DNA from: Molanna angustata | Taxonomy: Eukaryota > Arthropoda > Insecta > Trichoptera > Molannidae | Direction of reading: 5' to 3' | NCBI GenBank assembly: GCA_963576475.1 | Contig: OY754964.1 | Span: 50,685,892-50,749,891 of the forward strand | Length of the DNA stretch: 64,000 nucleotides | Part shown: in pieces, positions 31,253-43,659 of the stretch | How positions within the stretch are numbered: position 1 is the stretch's first letter | How the letters are laid out: each line of letters begins with the position of its first letter | Program-made: the position numbers and the translations under genes | The notes under the pieces: generated by a model | Seen by the model: only the letters and a program-made list of their open reading frames with translations | Database searches by the model: none | Told to the model about the DNA's origin: nothing

Positions 31253-31319
31253 TCATTTGATGCGCTTGCACAACATTTTCCAGTTATTTTTTTCTTCGTT
31301 CCTTTACAATTTTAATTCA

Positions 31320-32200
31320 AACTCTGAGTAATATATACGATTATTGTCATATTGATATATTATTCATTGTAATATCTATTAAAATATTACAGTTGACTAA
31401 AATTTCGAATTAAATGATCATTAAATTATTCATCAAATAAATATGTTATGGTTTACGGTAATTATTTCGTGTTGTCCTTAAACTGGACAATTTCAACCCT
31501 TAAATACTTGTACCTACACCCTTGAGGTATTTGGATATGCTGGGGTGTGGGAATGTGGGCGCCCATCACCAACACCAACACTAACACCCATATCTGGGAA
31601 CATTAGGATCCGACGTCACCGGGCCTAAGCCCGCCTTTGGTCAGGTGAAATTTGTGGCCCTTCCCCATAGTCAAGATATCGGATCCAGTCATCTGGTGTG
31701 GCTTTCCCTTAAGCTAACTTACATTAGCCAAAAGTGACCACTCTGCCTTTACACAACACATACATAAAATACTTAGGTACTATTCTGGACATAATGAAAA
31801 TGGAATTGAATTCACTCTCCTGTACTGGGTGACGATTCAATACCTTCCTTACATATATGTTGTAGATAGCACGAGATATTTAGAAACTTAACATTTTATC
31901 GGTTAAATTAACGCTTCAATATACAAATCCTCAACATTATAATTCAATTATACTTGTATAACAATATTGAAAACAATATCTAAGATCCTCTCTCTGTCTT
32001 CCTCCTTTTTTGTTGCTGTTGTTTTGAATTTAATTATGTTACGTGTTAATATTTCTGTTTATTTTTTCTTGTTTATTCTACTTGAATCACCACCCGCTCA
32101 GCATACGGAGACTGTAAATGGCCCCTTCACAAAACGATAAGTGAGCGACGAAATAAAATGCATACCACGAAAAGTAGCTTAAAATAGCAGAACACATAAA
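31320..32200. other. No gene recognised
   Basis: A more GC-rich patch at 31540-31720 (GCGCCCATCACC, GTCACCGGGCCTAAGCCC) has no open frame of note. The rest is AT-rich and unassigned. Confidence 0.4.
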
Positions 32201-32219
32201 CTTGAAGGGTAAAAGGCAC

Positions 32220-33150
32220 CATAATTACGACAGAACTTATTTATTTATATTTAGGAAACAAACAGATTAATACAGTATAAGATAATAATAATGAAATATT
32301 AACAATTATGTATACCAATAATGTGTTTCCACAATAGAGTACACAGGTAAAAATAAATATTTTATAAGAAGTAAGAAGTAAATATTATATTAAGGTAAGA
32401 GGGAGTTAAGAGGAAAGAGGGAGGACAGAAGGAGAGGGATGAGTGTTATGAATTTTATGTATGAATAATTATTGTGAGAATTTTTTTTTTTTTATTTTTG
32501 CTCATTGAAGAAATGTGATGCTCGGTATATGAGTGCATGTTGATTAGTGTTTGTGTTACAGTGAGGCAGGTGTAATGAGTGGTGGGATAGGGTTGCTCGG
32601 GTAGGAACACGAAGAGCTAGTTGTTCAAGCAGTTCCTGGCTATCCACGATGGAGTTAGCGATTTTATACAAATAGACGGCGCGGAGTCGGAAATATTTCT
32701 GCGGTCTTCCAATGTGCAAATTTTAAAGAACTTAGCAGAATCAGAGTAGTTAAGATGAGTTCGGAAGTACGAAAATGGAGATACTTTTAGGAATCTATTC
32801 TGTTTTTTTTCAATTCTATGTAAGTATGTAGGTAGAGTATCTAAGATTCCATGCTGCGCACATATGTAAAATATAATATTTTCAATGTAGATATATTGTT
32901 AAAATACTTGCATGTACGGAGAATAAACCCGAGGATCCTAGACGCTTTGGAAACAATGTAATCAATGTGCTTGTCAAATAATAGTTTTGAGTCAAGGATG
33001 ATACCAAGGTCTTAAGTTTCTTTTACGTTACGTAGTGATTGATTATTTAAACTATAGTTGAAGTTTAGTATAATCTTGTTCCGTGTGAGTTTTAGGCAAA
33101 GCAACTTCTTATAGGTTTTAAAATTGTTTTTCGAAATTACAAAGTTTAAA
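32220..33150 (-). mobile_element. Jockey-like LINE, 5'-truncated, minus strand
   Basis: From about 33120 downward: LTRNKIILNFNYSLNNQSLR, DLGIILDSKLLFDKHIDYIV, SKASRILGFILRTCKYFNN. Then follows a region with IGRPQKYFRLRAVYLYKIAN and ALRVPTRATLSHHSLHLP before stops. These are post-palm segments of a Jockey-like transcriptase, similar in layout to 15140-15725. The 3' end is near 32230 with a TTTATTTA-type reversed tail. Confidence 0.7.
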
Positions 33151-33479
33151 GATTACAAAGACCTTGAGGAGGCCCACGGAAAGCAACCAGGGCGCTATCC
33201 GATGCAGCTCCTATCTATAAGAGCACACCATTGGGTGGCAACAATTCCATAGGATATGTTCCGAAGTTTGGTCTGGGTATTGACAGAATAGACATGAGGT
33301 AGAGGCGGCAATTTTAAACCGATGTAGATGACTTTAAAAATTTCCATGTTCTGTGGAAAAATTGGAAGCCCAAAAATCGGGGATAACCCAAAAAGATTTA
33401 TGTCAATTCCTCACATTAGGAAAAAATAATAATGTTTTTTTTATAAATTCACCACTAAACTATTTATGACCTCACGTTT

Positions 33480-33560
33480 CTTTGATTGGTTGGAAGAACT
33501 CGACTTATGACAATAAACCCGCCATTGTAAACATTATTGCACATGAAGTAAATTAAATAA
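33480..33560 (+). mobile_element. SINE tail fragment
   Basis: TTGATTGGTTGGAAGAACTC and TGACAATAAACCCGCCATTG match the shared hairpin tail, with a degenerate stem. Confidence 0.5.
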
Positions 33561-33639
33561 AAAAATAAGATTCATCATAAAAATAAAATAATCAAAAACA
33601 AATAATAAGAAAGTAGTTTAAATTTGTGACAAATTTTAA

Positions 33640-33800
33640 TATATCTAAAGAAACGAAGCGGTAATATATATTTTTATAGGAGATACAAGGCTTACGACCT
33701 GTTATCGGCTGGTCTACGTGATCACTATAAGCACTAGCGCAACCTTCACCAATTATCTATTTTATTCACTTCAATTTTCAATCCCAATTTATAAAATTCT
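33640..33800 (+). repeat. GTGATCACT-family repeat, copy 3
   Basis: CAAGGCTTACGACCTGTTAT, CGGCTGGTCTACGTGATCAC, GCGCAACCTTCACCAATTAT. Its upstream piece AAACGAAGCGGTAATATATA resembles 22077-22100. Confidence 0.6.
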
Positions 33801-33897
33801 ACGTAATGTTACAAGGTGACAACACATCGTTTGAAAATAAGCTTGGGAACATCGCCATCTATTAAAGACAATGAACCTTATTTCTATTGAGATATTG

Positions 33898-34100
33898 TCG
33901 ACCTTCGTGGCTCAGTTGGTAAGTATCGATTTGATTCCCGATGGAGACACAGTTTTTAATTGTGGTTTCAGTCTGGATCTGTGAGACGATTACTATCGTA
34001 AGTCTCCAGAACGTGGCAACTTGTTATTTGGTGCATGTTAAATTAATATTTGACATAGTATGTGTTAGTTGCCCGAGAAGTAGGTATTGTAAAATAAAAA
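33898..34100 (+). mobile_element. tRNA-headed SINE, second family
   Basis: The A box is TGGCTCAGTTGGTAAG and the B box is GATTTGATTCCC. The distal part, AGAACGTGGCAACTTGTTAT then TTGGTGCATGTTAAATTAA, is shared with 56019-56110. The tail differs from that of the SINE at 5073. Confidence 0.6.
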
Positions 34101-34141
34101 ATATTAATAATTCTGATTTTATGGGATAACTTTTTTTTTAT

Positions 34142-34275
34142 TTCGTGATCACTTTATGCGCTTGCGCAACGTTCACCAAATATGCCTTGTTATTAAGTTC
34201 CCTTATCAATGTAATTTTTGAAAGTTCTATATATTTGAATAGTGTGTAACCATTCACCAGAAAATAAGGAACTAT
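34142..34275 (+). repeat. GTGATCACT-family repeat, copy 4
   Basis: CGTGATCACTTTATGCGCTT, GCGCAACGTTCACCAAATAT, GAAAGTTCTATATATT. Closest to 13865-13950. Confidence 0.6.
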
Positions 34276-34529
34276 ACTATTGCCGTCTATGAAGTAACGG
34301 GAAAGCCTTTTGTATAAAGCCATCTATTGAGAAATTAGTATTGAGAAGTTAGTATTTGTAAAAAATGAAAGAAACAGTCCTTATAAATGAGATGACGGTG
34401 TCTCGCACAGATGTCACCCCTGAACTACTAAAAATTTGTGGTTAAAAGATGTATGATAGAATAAGAAATGAGAATATTACAGAATAATGTATGATTGAAA
34501 GAGATATCGTAAGTAAGATGCAAATAAAG

Positions 34530-34755
34530 AAAGAATAAGTGATGATCGTCTGACGAAAAACGTATATAAAGCTGATAAAAGATGAACAAAAAGTTGGCAC
34601 GATCACATAAATGGAATTTCGAAAGAAGGAGACGTTTGAAGTAAGAATATTACAAGAGCGTATATGAGACAATGAAAGGACGTGAATTAAGAAAGAAATG
34701 TATGTCAAGAGAAAGGACTCTCTGCGTAGCCCTAATAAGGTATGTATGGTATGGT
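34530..34755 (+). mobile_element. RTE C-terminal relic, heavily decayed
   Basis: Interrupted translation (DDRLTKNVYKADK, SWHDHINGISKEG, RAYMRQ, CQE) parallels the C-terminus at 46472-46723, and the piece ends in GTATGTATGGTATGG. Confidence 0.5.
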
Positions 34756-34759
34756 ACAA

Positions 34760-35420
34760 CACACAGAAACAAAAAATATAAGAGATGAAGCATAAATTTC
34801 TATTAGAGAAATTAAAAATAATTCAAAAGTAACCTTTTCATATAAAATCATGTTTCATTTCCCTCGCTGAGTAGATATGGTATTCCCCCACTTTACACGA
34901 TAAATTCAACTTTTGTTAGAGTATGATAGCTTCCAATGTTTGCAGAGGCATTAATAAAATACATACATTCATGATACATACATAAATATATGAAGCAGAC
35001 AGAGATTTTCCTCTGAGCACAACACCCTTTCACACTCGAATGAATATCCGATTTGATACCTACATCGAGGGAAGATTTGTAACGGCAAAAGTTTGAGGTT
35101 TTAACCATCTAATATATCTTTACATTATATCATATTTATTTCATGTTACACATTTCTTTTGTTATGTCTATATAAGTTATTATAATAATAATAATATAAA
35201 TGCGATTATTTTCTCAAATAATATATTTATTTAGTTGAAATAAATTTCTTAATTACAATAAATCCGCCAGTGTGCAATGTATTTTGTTGTATTTTGTACA
35301 ACAATTAGAGAAAATAAATTTGAATAAATAAGTAAGTAGATATCAATTTTTTTTTTTTCTATTTAAAATATTGACAATCCCTGTCTACATTTATATGGAG
35401 CTTATTTCTGTTAATTACAT
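34760..35420. other. No gene recognised
   Basis: AT-rich sequence. A weak SINE-tail trace (TTCTTAATTACAATAAATCC) lies at about 35246-35275. Confidence 0.35.
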
Positions 35421-35424
35421 TATT

Positions 35425-36485
35425 AAAATACAAATAATAATTTTCAAAACTGGTGACAAAAAAAATACAAATAATTACAGACCGATATCATTAGTATCTA
35501 ATATAGCAAAACTGTATGAAAAAGCCGTAAAAAAACAAATATTACAGTTTGTAAACAGAAATAAAATAATTAGCTCTAGCCAATATGGTTTTAGGGAGAA
35601 ATTAAGCACTCAAGATGCTATTGTTGAATTGACCTCTACTATATATGTATAATGCACTGGATCAAGGGAAAAAGTGTTTGGGAATATTTATTGACCTCCG
35701 AAAAGCATTTGATAGTGTATCACATACGAAACTAATAAATAAATTAAATAAAATTGAAATAACGGGAAAAGTTAAAAGCTGGGTACGAAAATATTTATTT
35801 AAAAGAAAACAATATGTCAAACTCAACAATACATTAAGTGATTTCAAAAACGCAAACTTTGGTATACCTCAAGGTACTGTACTTGGTCCACTTTTTATTT
35901 ATAATTTATGTGAATGATATATTCAATCTGCCAATATCTGGTAAAATAATTTCTTATGCTGATGACACTGCCATTATACTGAAAGATAACACCTGGAAAG
36001 AATTAATTGCCTCAGCTGAATCAGATATAAGTGTTTTTAAGTCTTGGTTCGATTGTAATGTACTTTCATTGAATACAGATAAAACGTGTACTATCCCATT
36101 TGCACTAAATGATAAATACATCCCAGAAAACCTTAATATTAAAATTCATATTGACAATTCCTGTTTCAACAACTCCATATCTTGTAACTCAGCGTGTATT
36201 AAATTATCCACTAAAAATAACATCCGATACCTAGGCATTATTATTGAAAGCAGTATGAAATGGAAATTACATATAGGTAACTACTACTATTGAACGCCTT
36301 AAAAAGCTAATTTTTATTTTTCTGAGACTAAGAAATATACTTCAAACAAACTTGCTTAAAACAATATATTTTTCATTATTTCAATCCATCTTACAATATG
36401 GCATTATATGTTGGGGGGGAGCTTTTAAAACCACTTTAGTGCCTTTAGAAGTTTTTCAAAGAATCATTATTAAAATTATATTAAA
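35425..36485 (+). mobile_element. Jockey-like LINE reverse transcriptase, part 1
   Basis: Fingers and palm: KTGDKKNTNNYRPISLVSNI, SSQYGFREKLSTQDAI, KCLGIFIDLRKAFDSVSHTK, GIPQGTVLGPL, IISYADDTAIIL, NNIRYLGIIIESSMKWKLHI, TIYFSLFQSILQYGIICWGG, VFQRIIIKII. The palm motif is YADD. Three frameshifts (about 35650, 35905, 36293) break it, so it is inactive. It is interrupted at 36486 by the satellite-bearing element and resumes at 38441. The endonuclease region is missing. Confidence 0.85.
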
Positions 36486-38440
36486 CGAGTGGGTTGTGGC
36501 CAACACTAAACTCTCCACACCACAAATATTGACAATGAAATATTTTATTCATTCTAAATTTTACTACCAGGAATATAAATTTTCTATCGATAGTATATTT
36601 TTATGTTAAGATAGACAAACTATTATTGCAGTATGGTGTAGAATGCTTATGTTGCATGAAATATTTTAATAAAAGCAGATAAATTTTGTTTTAAAGGACG
36701 CGAGAGCATTTTCAAAATTTTGACACGTGATATCATGTGAAGAAGTTTTTTGTTATTTATGGAAAGCTAATCAGTTCTATGTTCAAGCTCTTTACATTAT
36801 AACATGAAATCAAATTACTGAACTTTTCCATACATAGAAATTTATCTAATTACATTTTTATTCATACTAAATGTTACTACCAGGAATATAAATTTTCTTC
36901 CGATAGTATATTTTTATGTTAAGATAGAAAAACTATTAATGCAGTATAGTGAAGAATGCTTATGTTGTATGAAATATTTAAAAAAAAACAGATAAATTTT
37001 GTTTTAAAGAACGCGAGAGCATTTTCAAAATTTTGACACGTGATATCATATGAAGAATTTTTTTGTTATTTATGGAAAGATAATCAGTTCTATGTTCAAG
37101 CTCTTCACATTATAATATGAAATCAAATTACTGAACTTTTCCATACATAGAAATTTATCTAATTACATTTTTATTCATACTAAATGTTACTACCAGGAAT
37201 ATAAATTTTCTTCCGATAGTATATTTTTATGTTAAGATAGACAAACTATTAATGCAGTATAGTGAAGAATGCTTATGTTGTATGAAATATTTAAAAAAAA
37301 GCAGATAAATTTTGTTTCAAAGTGCGTTAGAGCATTTTGACAATGTTGACACGTGATATCATATGAAGAAATTTTATGATATCTATGAAAAGCTAATCAG
37401 TTCTAAGTTCAAGCTATTAATATTCCTATATCAATATGAAATCAATGAACTGAACATTGCCAAATATAAAAAAATTCTCTTGTTACATATAAGTTTCATA
37501 CAAATATCCATTAAATAAAATATAATTTTTGAAACCGTTGAATATTTTTCTTTTAACATTGACCAACTTTGAATACAATTTTATGAAGATTCTTGGTGTT
37601 GTATAAATAGTTGAAACCAAATTAAAATATCTCTAATTTCCAGGTCGTGAGAGCATTTTTTCAGTTTTAATAGATGAAATCATAAAGATACATTGAGAAA
37701 AAATGAACCGTTGTCTATGGAAAACTAATCAGCTCTAAGTTTATGGACTATTTTTTTTTTTTTATATATAAGGCAACCCACCCTATAAGGAGGGTGATTT
37801 GTGCCATGACGAAACGAATATGTGTATATTTAAAAGGAAATCAATTTGTTATATGAGAATATCTCTTAAAGATTTATTGCATTTAAATTAAGAAATTTTG
37901 ATATAATTGAGTGAACTTTAGTCGAATTAAGGGAGAGAAGATGCGACATATTTACAGGCAGAGGGACACGCAGCTTGGCATAAAAGTCGAATTTATCGTG
38001 TATTGGACACTCCATGAAAACGTGATCCAACGTTTCCACCTCTCCACAATCACACAAAACACATGTGATATCAATATGAAGTCAATCGGACTTATAGTTT
38101 GGGCTGCAGAGAGGACACAAAAAAAAACAACGTAAATGATGAATTCATAGAGAAGAAATCAAAAGTTGTCTATGGAAAACTAATCAGCTCTAGGTTTTTG
38201 CACTTTACACATATGATGTTAATATGAATTCGATCGGACTTATAGTTTGGGCTGTAGAGAGGACACAAAAAAGATAAATGCTACGGCGTACGGCGTATAC
38301 GCCATACACACAAACACATCACGACGAAACTCATAGTGTGAATTCTCTACATGATACCCATTGAAAAATTGATGTAAAAAAAATACGCTTAAATTTTGCG
38401 AAATCATGACTCTCCCCTATTCCATAGTGTGGAGAGTAAA
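36486..38440 (+). mobile_element. Satellite-bearing element, copy 1
   Basis: The left end is CGAGTGGGTTGTGGCCAAC, then a subterminal CTCTCCACAC. About 2.5 units of a 312-313-bp satellite follow (markers at 36828 and 37141), then a unique right part. The right end has ATTCCATAGTGTGGAGAG then TAAA. The subterminal CTCTCCACAC/GTGTGGAGAG are inverted repeats. The 12-bp palindrome GGCGTATACGCC lies about 130 bases before the end. No coding capacity. The design (subterminal inverted repeats, internal tandem array, no obvious duplication) recalls nonautonomous Helentron/HINE elements, but diagnostic ends are not proven. Confidence 0.7.
37749..38060 (-). mobile_element. LINE C-terminal fragment nested in the satellite element
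   Basis: A poly(T) run at 37750-37765 is the reversed poly(A) tail. The minus-strand frame ends MCDCGEVETLDHVFMECPIH, the CxCG...ET..H....CP knuckle typical of I/R1/Jockey-type LINE C-termini. The segment is absent from the second satellite element, where TTTATGGACT runs straight into TAACACATGTGAT, so it inserted into copy 1 only. Confidence 0.75.
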
Positions 38441-38990
38441 AAGAGATTTGATTATCCAACTATTAATTTATTTCAAGAATTTAAAGTTTCAACTGTTGAA
38501 AATATCTACAAAAAAATCTCATTGTTCCAAATTCATAAAGATATTCTTACAAATTCAAACCAATTGTCATTTTCTTTAAGCAGCAGAATAAATTCACAAG
38601 GATGTATTACCATTCCTCTTTTACGTACAACTGCCTCACAACATTTCTATAAGTATAAAGGTACTAAGTGGTTTAATGAACTCCCTTTGAGTCTTAGACT
38701 CGAAAAAAATTATAATATATTTAAAAATAAAATTAAAAAAATTGTGCTGATTTATTTATTTATTTTTTGTTATTTCATTCTTGTTTTGTGTAGCTTCATA
38801 TTTTTTAGTAGATGTACAATGTTTTGGTAAATGTAACAATATTAAATAGATACTCCCCTCTTTTAACACGAGATTTTATCTCAATTAAAGAGGGTTTTTA
38901 TGAATTATATGATGGAAATTGTATACCTTTTTAAATTATGATTTATATGTGAACCTTGTATTGTTTTTGTTAATAAATAAAAAAATAGAT
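38441..38990 (+). mobile_element. Jockey-like LINE, part 2 (C-terminus and 3' UTR)
   Basis: Resumes the frame cut at 36485: KRFDYPTINLFQEFKVSTVE, NIYKKISLFQIHKDILTN, GTKWFNELPLSLRLEKNYNI. The stop lies at about 38830. A 3' UTR follows, with an A-rich AATAAATAAAAAAAT end near 38985. The first 15 codons of the open frame here belong to the satellite element's right end. Confidence 0.8.
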
Positions 38991-39028
38991 TCTCAGTTTT
39001 TTAAGATCATACTATCATAGAAATAAAA

Positions 39029-42000
39029 CGAGTGGGTTGTGGCCAACACTAAACTCTCCACACCACAAATATTGACAATGAAATATTTTATTCATTCTAA
39101 ATTTTACTACCAGGAATATAAATTTTCTAACGATAGTATATTTTCATGTTAAGATAGACAAACTATTAATGCCGTATAGTGAAGAATGCTTATGTTGTAT
39201 GAAATATTTTAAAAAAAGCAGATAAATTTTGATTTAAAGAACGCGAGAGCATTTTCAAAATTTTGACACGTGATATCATATGAAGATTTTTTTGTTATTT
39301 ATGGAAAGCTAATCAGTTCTATGTTCAAGCTCTTTACATTATAACATGAAATCAAATTACTGAACGTTTCCATACATAGAAATTTATCTAATTACATTTT
39401 TATTCATACTAAATGTTACTATCAGGAATATAAATTTTCTTCCGATAGTATATTTTTATGTTAAGATAGACAAACTATTAATGCAGTATAGTGAAGAATG
39501 CTTATGTTGTATGAAATATTTTAAAAAAGCACATAAATTTTGTTTTAAAGAACGCAAGAGTATTTTCCAAATTTTGACAGGTGATATCATATGAAGAATT
39601 TTTTTGTTATTTATGGAAAGCTAATCAGTTCTATGTTCAAGCTCTTTACATTATAACATGAAATCAAATTACTGAACTTTTCCATACATAGAAATTTATC
39701 TAATTACATTTTTATTCATACTAAATGTTACTACCAGGAATATAAATTTTCTTTCGATAGTATATTTTTATGTTAAGATAAACAAACTATTAATGCAGTA
39801 TAGTGAAGAATGCTTATGTTGTATGAAATATTTTAAAAAAAGCAGATAAATTTTGATTTAAAGAACGCGAGAGCATTTTCAAAATTTTGACACGTGATAT
39901 TATATGAAGAATTTTTAGTTATTTATGGAAAGCTAATCAGTTCTATGTTCAAGCTCTTTACATTATAACATGAAATCAAATTACTGAACGTTTTCATACA
40001 TAGAAATTTATCTAATTACATTTTTATTCATACTAAATGTTACTATCAGGAATATAAATTTTCTTCCGATAGTATATTTTTATGTTAAGATAGACAAACT
40101 ATTAATGCAGTATAGTGAAGAATGCTTATGTTGTATGAAATATTTTTAAAAAAGCAGATAAATTTTGTTTTAAAGAACGCAAGAGTATTTTCCAAATTTT
40201 GACAGGTGATATCATATGAAGAATTTTTTTGTTATTTATGGAAAGCTAATCAGTTCTATGTTCAAGCTCTTTACATTATAACATGAATTCAAATTGCTGA
40301 ACTTTTCCATACATAGAAATTTATCTAATTACATTTTTATTCATACTAAATGTTACTACCAGGAATATAAATTTTCTTCCGATAGTATATTTTTATGTTA
40401 AGATAAACAAACTATTAATGCAGTATAGGGAAGAATGCTTATGTTGTATGAAATATTTTAAAAAAAGCAGATAAATTTTGTTCTAAAGAACGCGAGAGCA
40501 TTTTCCAAATTTTGACAGGTGATATCATATGAAGATTTTTTTTGTTATTTATGGAAAGCTAATCAGTTCTATGTTCAAGCTCTTTACATTATAACATGAA
40601 ATCAAATTACTGAACGTTTCCATACATAGAAATTTATCTAATTACATTTTTATTCATACTAAATGTTACTATCAGGAATATAAATTTTCTTCCGATAGTA
40701 TATTTTTATGTTAAGATAGACAAACTATTAATGCAGTATAGGGAAGAATGCTTATGTTGTATGAAATATTTTAAAAAAAGCAGATAAATTTTGTTCTAAA
40801 GAACGCGAGAGCATTTTCCAAATTTTGATAGGTGATATCATATGAAGATTTTTTTTGTTATTTATGGAAAGCTAATCAGTTCTATGTTCAAGCTCTTAAC
40901 ATTATAACATGAAATCAAATTACTGAACTTTTCCATACATAGAAATTTATCTAATTACATTTTTATTCATACTAAATGTTACTATCAGGAATATAAATTT
41001 TCTTCCGATAGTATATTTTTATGTTAAGATAGACAAACTATTAATGCAGTATAGGGAAGAATGCTTATGTTGAATGAAATATTTAAAAAAAAGCAGATAA
41101 ATTTTGTTCTAAAGAACGCGAGAGCATTTTCCAAATTTTGACACGTGATATTATATGAAGAATTTTTAGTTATTTATGGAAAGCTAATCAGTTCTATGTT
41201 CAAGCTCTTTACATTATAACATGAAATCAAATTACTGAACGTTTCCATACATAGAAATTTATCTAATTACATTTTTATTCATACTAAATGTTACTATCAG
41301 GAATATAAATTTTCTTCCGATAGTATATTTTTATGTTAAGATAAACAAACTATTAATGCAGTATAGTGAAGAATGCTTATGTTGTATGAAATATTTTAAA
41401 AAAAGCAGATAAATTTTGTTTTAAAGAACGCAAGAGCATTTTCAAAATTTTGACACGTGATATTATATGAAGAATTTTTAGTTATTTATGGAAAGCTAAT
41501 CAGTTCTATGTTCAAGCTCTTTACATTATAACATGAAATCAAATTACTGAACTTTTCCATACATAGAAATTTATCTAATTACATTTTTATTCATACTAAA
41601 TGTTACTATCAGGAATATAAATTTTCTTCCGATAGTATATTTTTATGTTAAGAAAGACAAACTATTAATGCAGTATAGGGAAGAATGCTTATGTTGTATG
41701 AAATATTTTAAAAAAAGCAGATAAATTTTGTTCTAAAGAACGCGAGAGCATTTTCCAAATTTTGACAGGTGATATCATATGAAGATTTTTTTTGTTATTT
41801 ATGGAAAGCTAATCAGTTATATGTTCAAGCTCTTTACATTATAACATGAAATCAAATTACTGAACTTTTCCATACATAGAAATTTATATAATTACATTTT
41901 TATTCATACTAAATGTTACTATCAGGAATATAAATTTTCTTCCGATAGTATATTTTTATGATAAGATAGACAAACTTTTAATGCAGTATGGTGTAGAATG

Positions 42001-43197
42001 CTTATGTTGTATGAAATATTTTAAAAAAAGCAGATAAATTTTGTTCTAAAGAACGCGAGAGCATTTTCCAAATTTTGACAGGTAATATCATATGAAGATT
42101 TTTTTTGTTGTTTATGGAAAGCTAATCAGTTCTATGTTCAAGCTTTTTACATTATAACATGAAATCAAATTACTGAACTTTTCCATACATAGAAATTTAT
42201 CTAATTACATTTTTATTCATACTAAACGTTACTATCAGGAATATAAATTTTCTTCCGATAGTATATTTTTATGTTAAGATAAACAAACTATTAATGCAGT
42301 ATAGTGAAGACTGCTTATGTTGTATGAAATATTTTAAAAAAAGCAGATAAATTTTGTTTCAAAGAGCGTTAGACCATTTTGACAATGTTGACACGTGATA
42401 TCATATGAAGAAATTTTATGATATCTATGAAAAGCTAATCAGTTCTAAGTTCAAGCTATTAATATTCTTATATCAATATGAAATCAATGAACTGAACATT
42501 GCCAAATATAAAAAAATTCTCTTGTTACATATAAGTTTCATACAAATATCCATTAAATAAAATATAATTTTTGAAACCGTTGAATATTTTTCTTTTAACA
42601 TTGACCAACTTTGAATACAATTTTATGAAGATTCTTGGTGTTGTATAAATATTTGAAACCAAATTAAAATATCTCTAATTTCCAGGTCGTGAGAGCATTT
42701 TTTCAGTTTTAATAGATGAAATCATAAAGAAACATTGGGAAAAAATGAACCGTTGTCTATGGAAAACTAATCAGCTCTAAGTTTATGGACTTAACACATG
42801 TGATATCAATATGAAGTCAATCGGACTTATAGTTTGGGCTGCAGAGAGGACACAAAAAAAAAACAACGTAAATGATGAATTCATAGAGAAGAAATCAAAA
42901 GTTGTCTATGGAAAACTAATCAGCTCTAGGTCTTTGCACTTTACACATATGATGTTAATATGAAGTCAATCAGACTTATAGTTTGGGCTGTAGAGAGGAC
43001 ACAAAAAAGATAAATGCTACGGCGTACGGCGTACGGCGTACGGCGTACGGCGTATACGCCATACACACAAACACATCACGACAAAACTCATAGTGTGCAT
43101 TCTCTACATGATACCCATTGAGAAATTGATGTAAAAAAAATACGCTTAAATTTTGCGAAATCATGACTCTCCCCTATTCCATAGTGTGGAGAGTAAA
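39029..43197 (+). mobile_element. Satellite-bearing element, copy 2 (expanded array)
   Basis: Same left end, subterminal repeats and right end as copy 1. The array is expanded to roughly ten units: CATACATAGAAATTTAT recurs at 39370, 39682, 39994, 40307, 40620, 40933, 41245, 41557, 41870 and 42183, spaced 312 or 313 bases. Units differ by single substitutions. The right part at 42357-43197 corresponds to 37311-38440 minus the nested LINE. TACGGCG repeats near 43018 number about five against two in copy 1. Confidence 0.8.
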
Positions 43198-43419
43198 AAA
43201 TCGATATTTATAGAAATTTTACATTAAAATTATTTGACACCCTATACAATAATTTTTTTTATTTAAATTTTCAAAATCTTGACAAAAATTACTATTTATA
43301 ATCGGTGTTCCAAATGTTGTATATTATTTTAATTTTATTTTAATGCAATAAATTTAATAACATCACAAATGTAGGTACAGGTTGCTGCTTATGATATTTT
43401 TAATTTTTATTTGATTATT

Positions 43420-43590
43420 TCGTTTAATTCATTTATTTATTTATTTTTATTTAAATATTTATTTATTTATTTTATTATTTTTTTTATTTATTTGTTTATT
43501 TTTTTTATTTATTTATTTATTTATTCATTTATTTATTTATTTTACCTGTATGATGTATATTGTGATTTATTTATTTATTTATCCTCATGT
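43420..43590. repeat. (ATTT)n microsatellite
   Basis: Runs of TTTA/ATTT with interruptions. The apparent hydrophobic frame here is a by-product. Confidence 0.85.
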
Positions 43591-43593
43591 ACA

Positions 43594-43650
43594 GCAAGGT
43601 TTATTACCATAAGGTAATTTCTTCCAACCAAACCGAGCAACGTGAAGTAA
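43594..43650 (-). mobile_element. SINE tail (reverse) with perfect hairpin
   Basis: On the minus strand: CGTTGCTCGGTTTGGTTGGA, then hairpin ATTACC/GGTAAT and AAACC. The stem sequence differs from the other copies but keeps its pairing. Confidence 0.65.
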
Positions 43651-43659
43651 GTATCTTAA

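Noticed and set aside
36486..43197. Classical Helitron call
   Set aside because: No convincing TC start or CTRR end with a terminal hairpin; only a looser Helentron/HINE comparison is made.
43411..43617. 68-codon hydrophobic frame
   Set aside because: It is the (ATTT)n microsatellite translated as Phe/Ile/Leu/Tyr.
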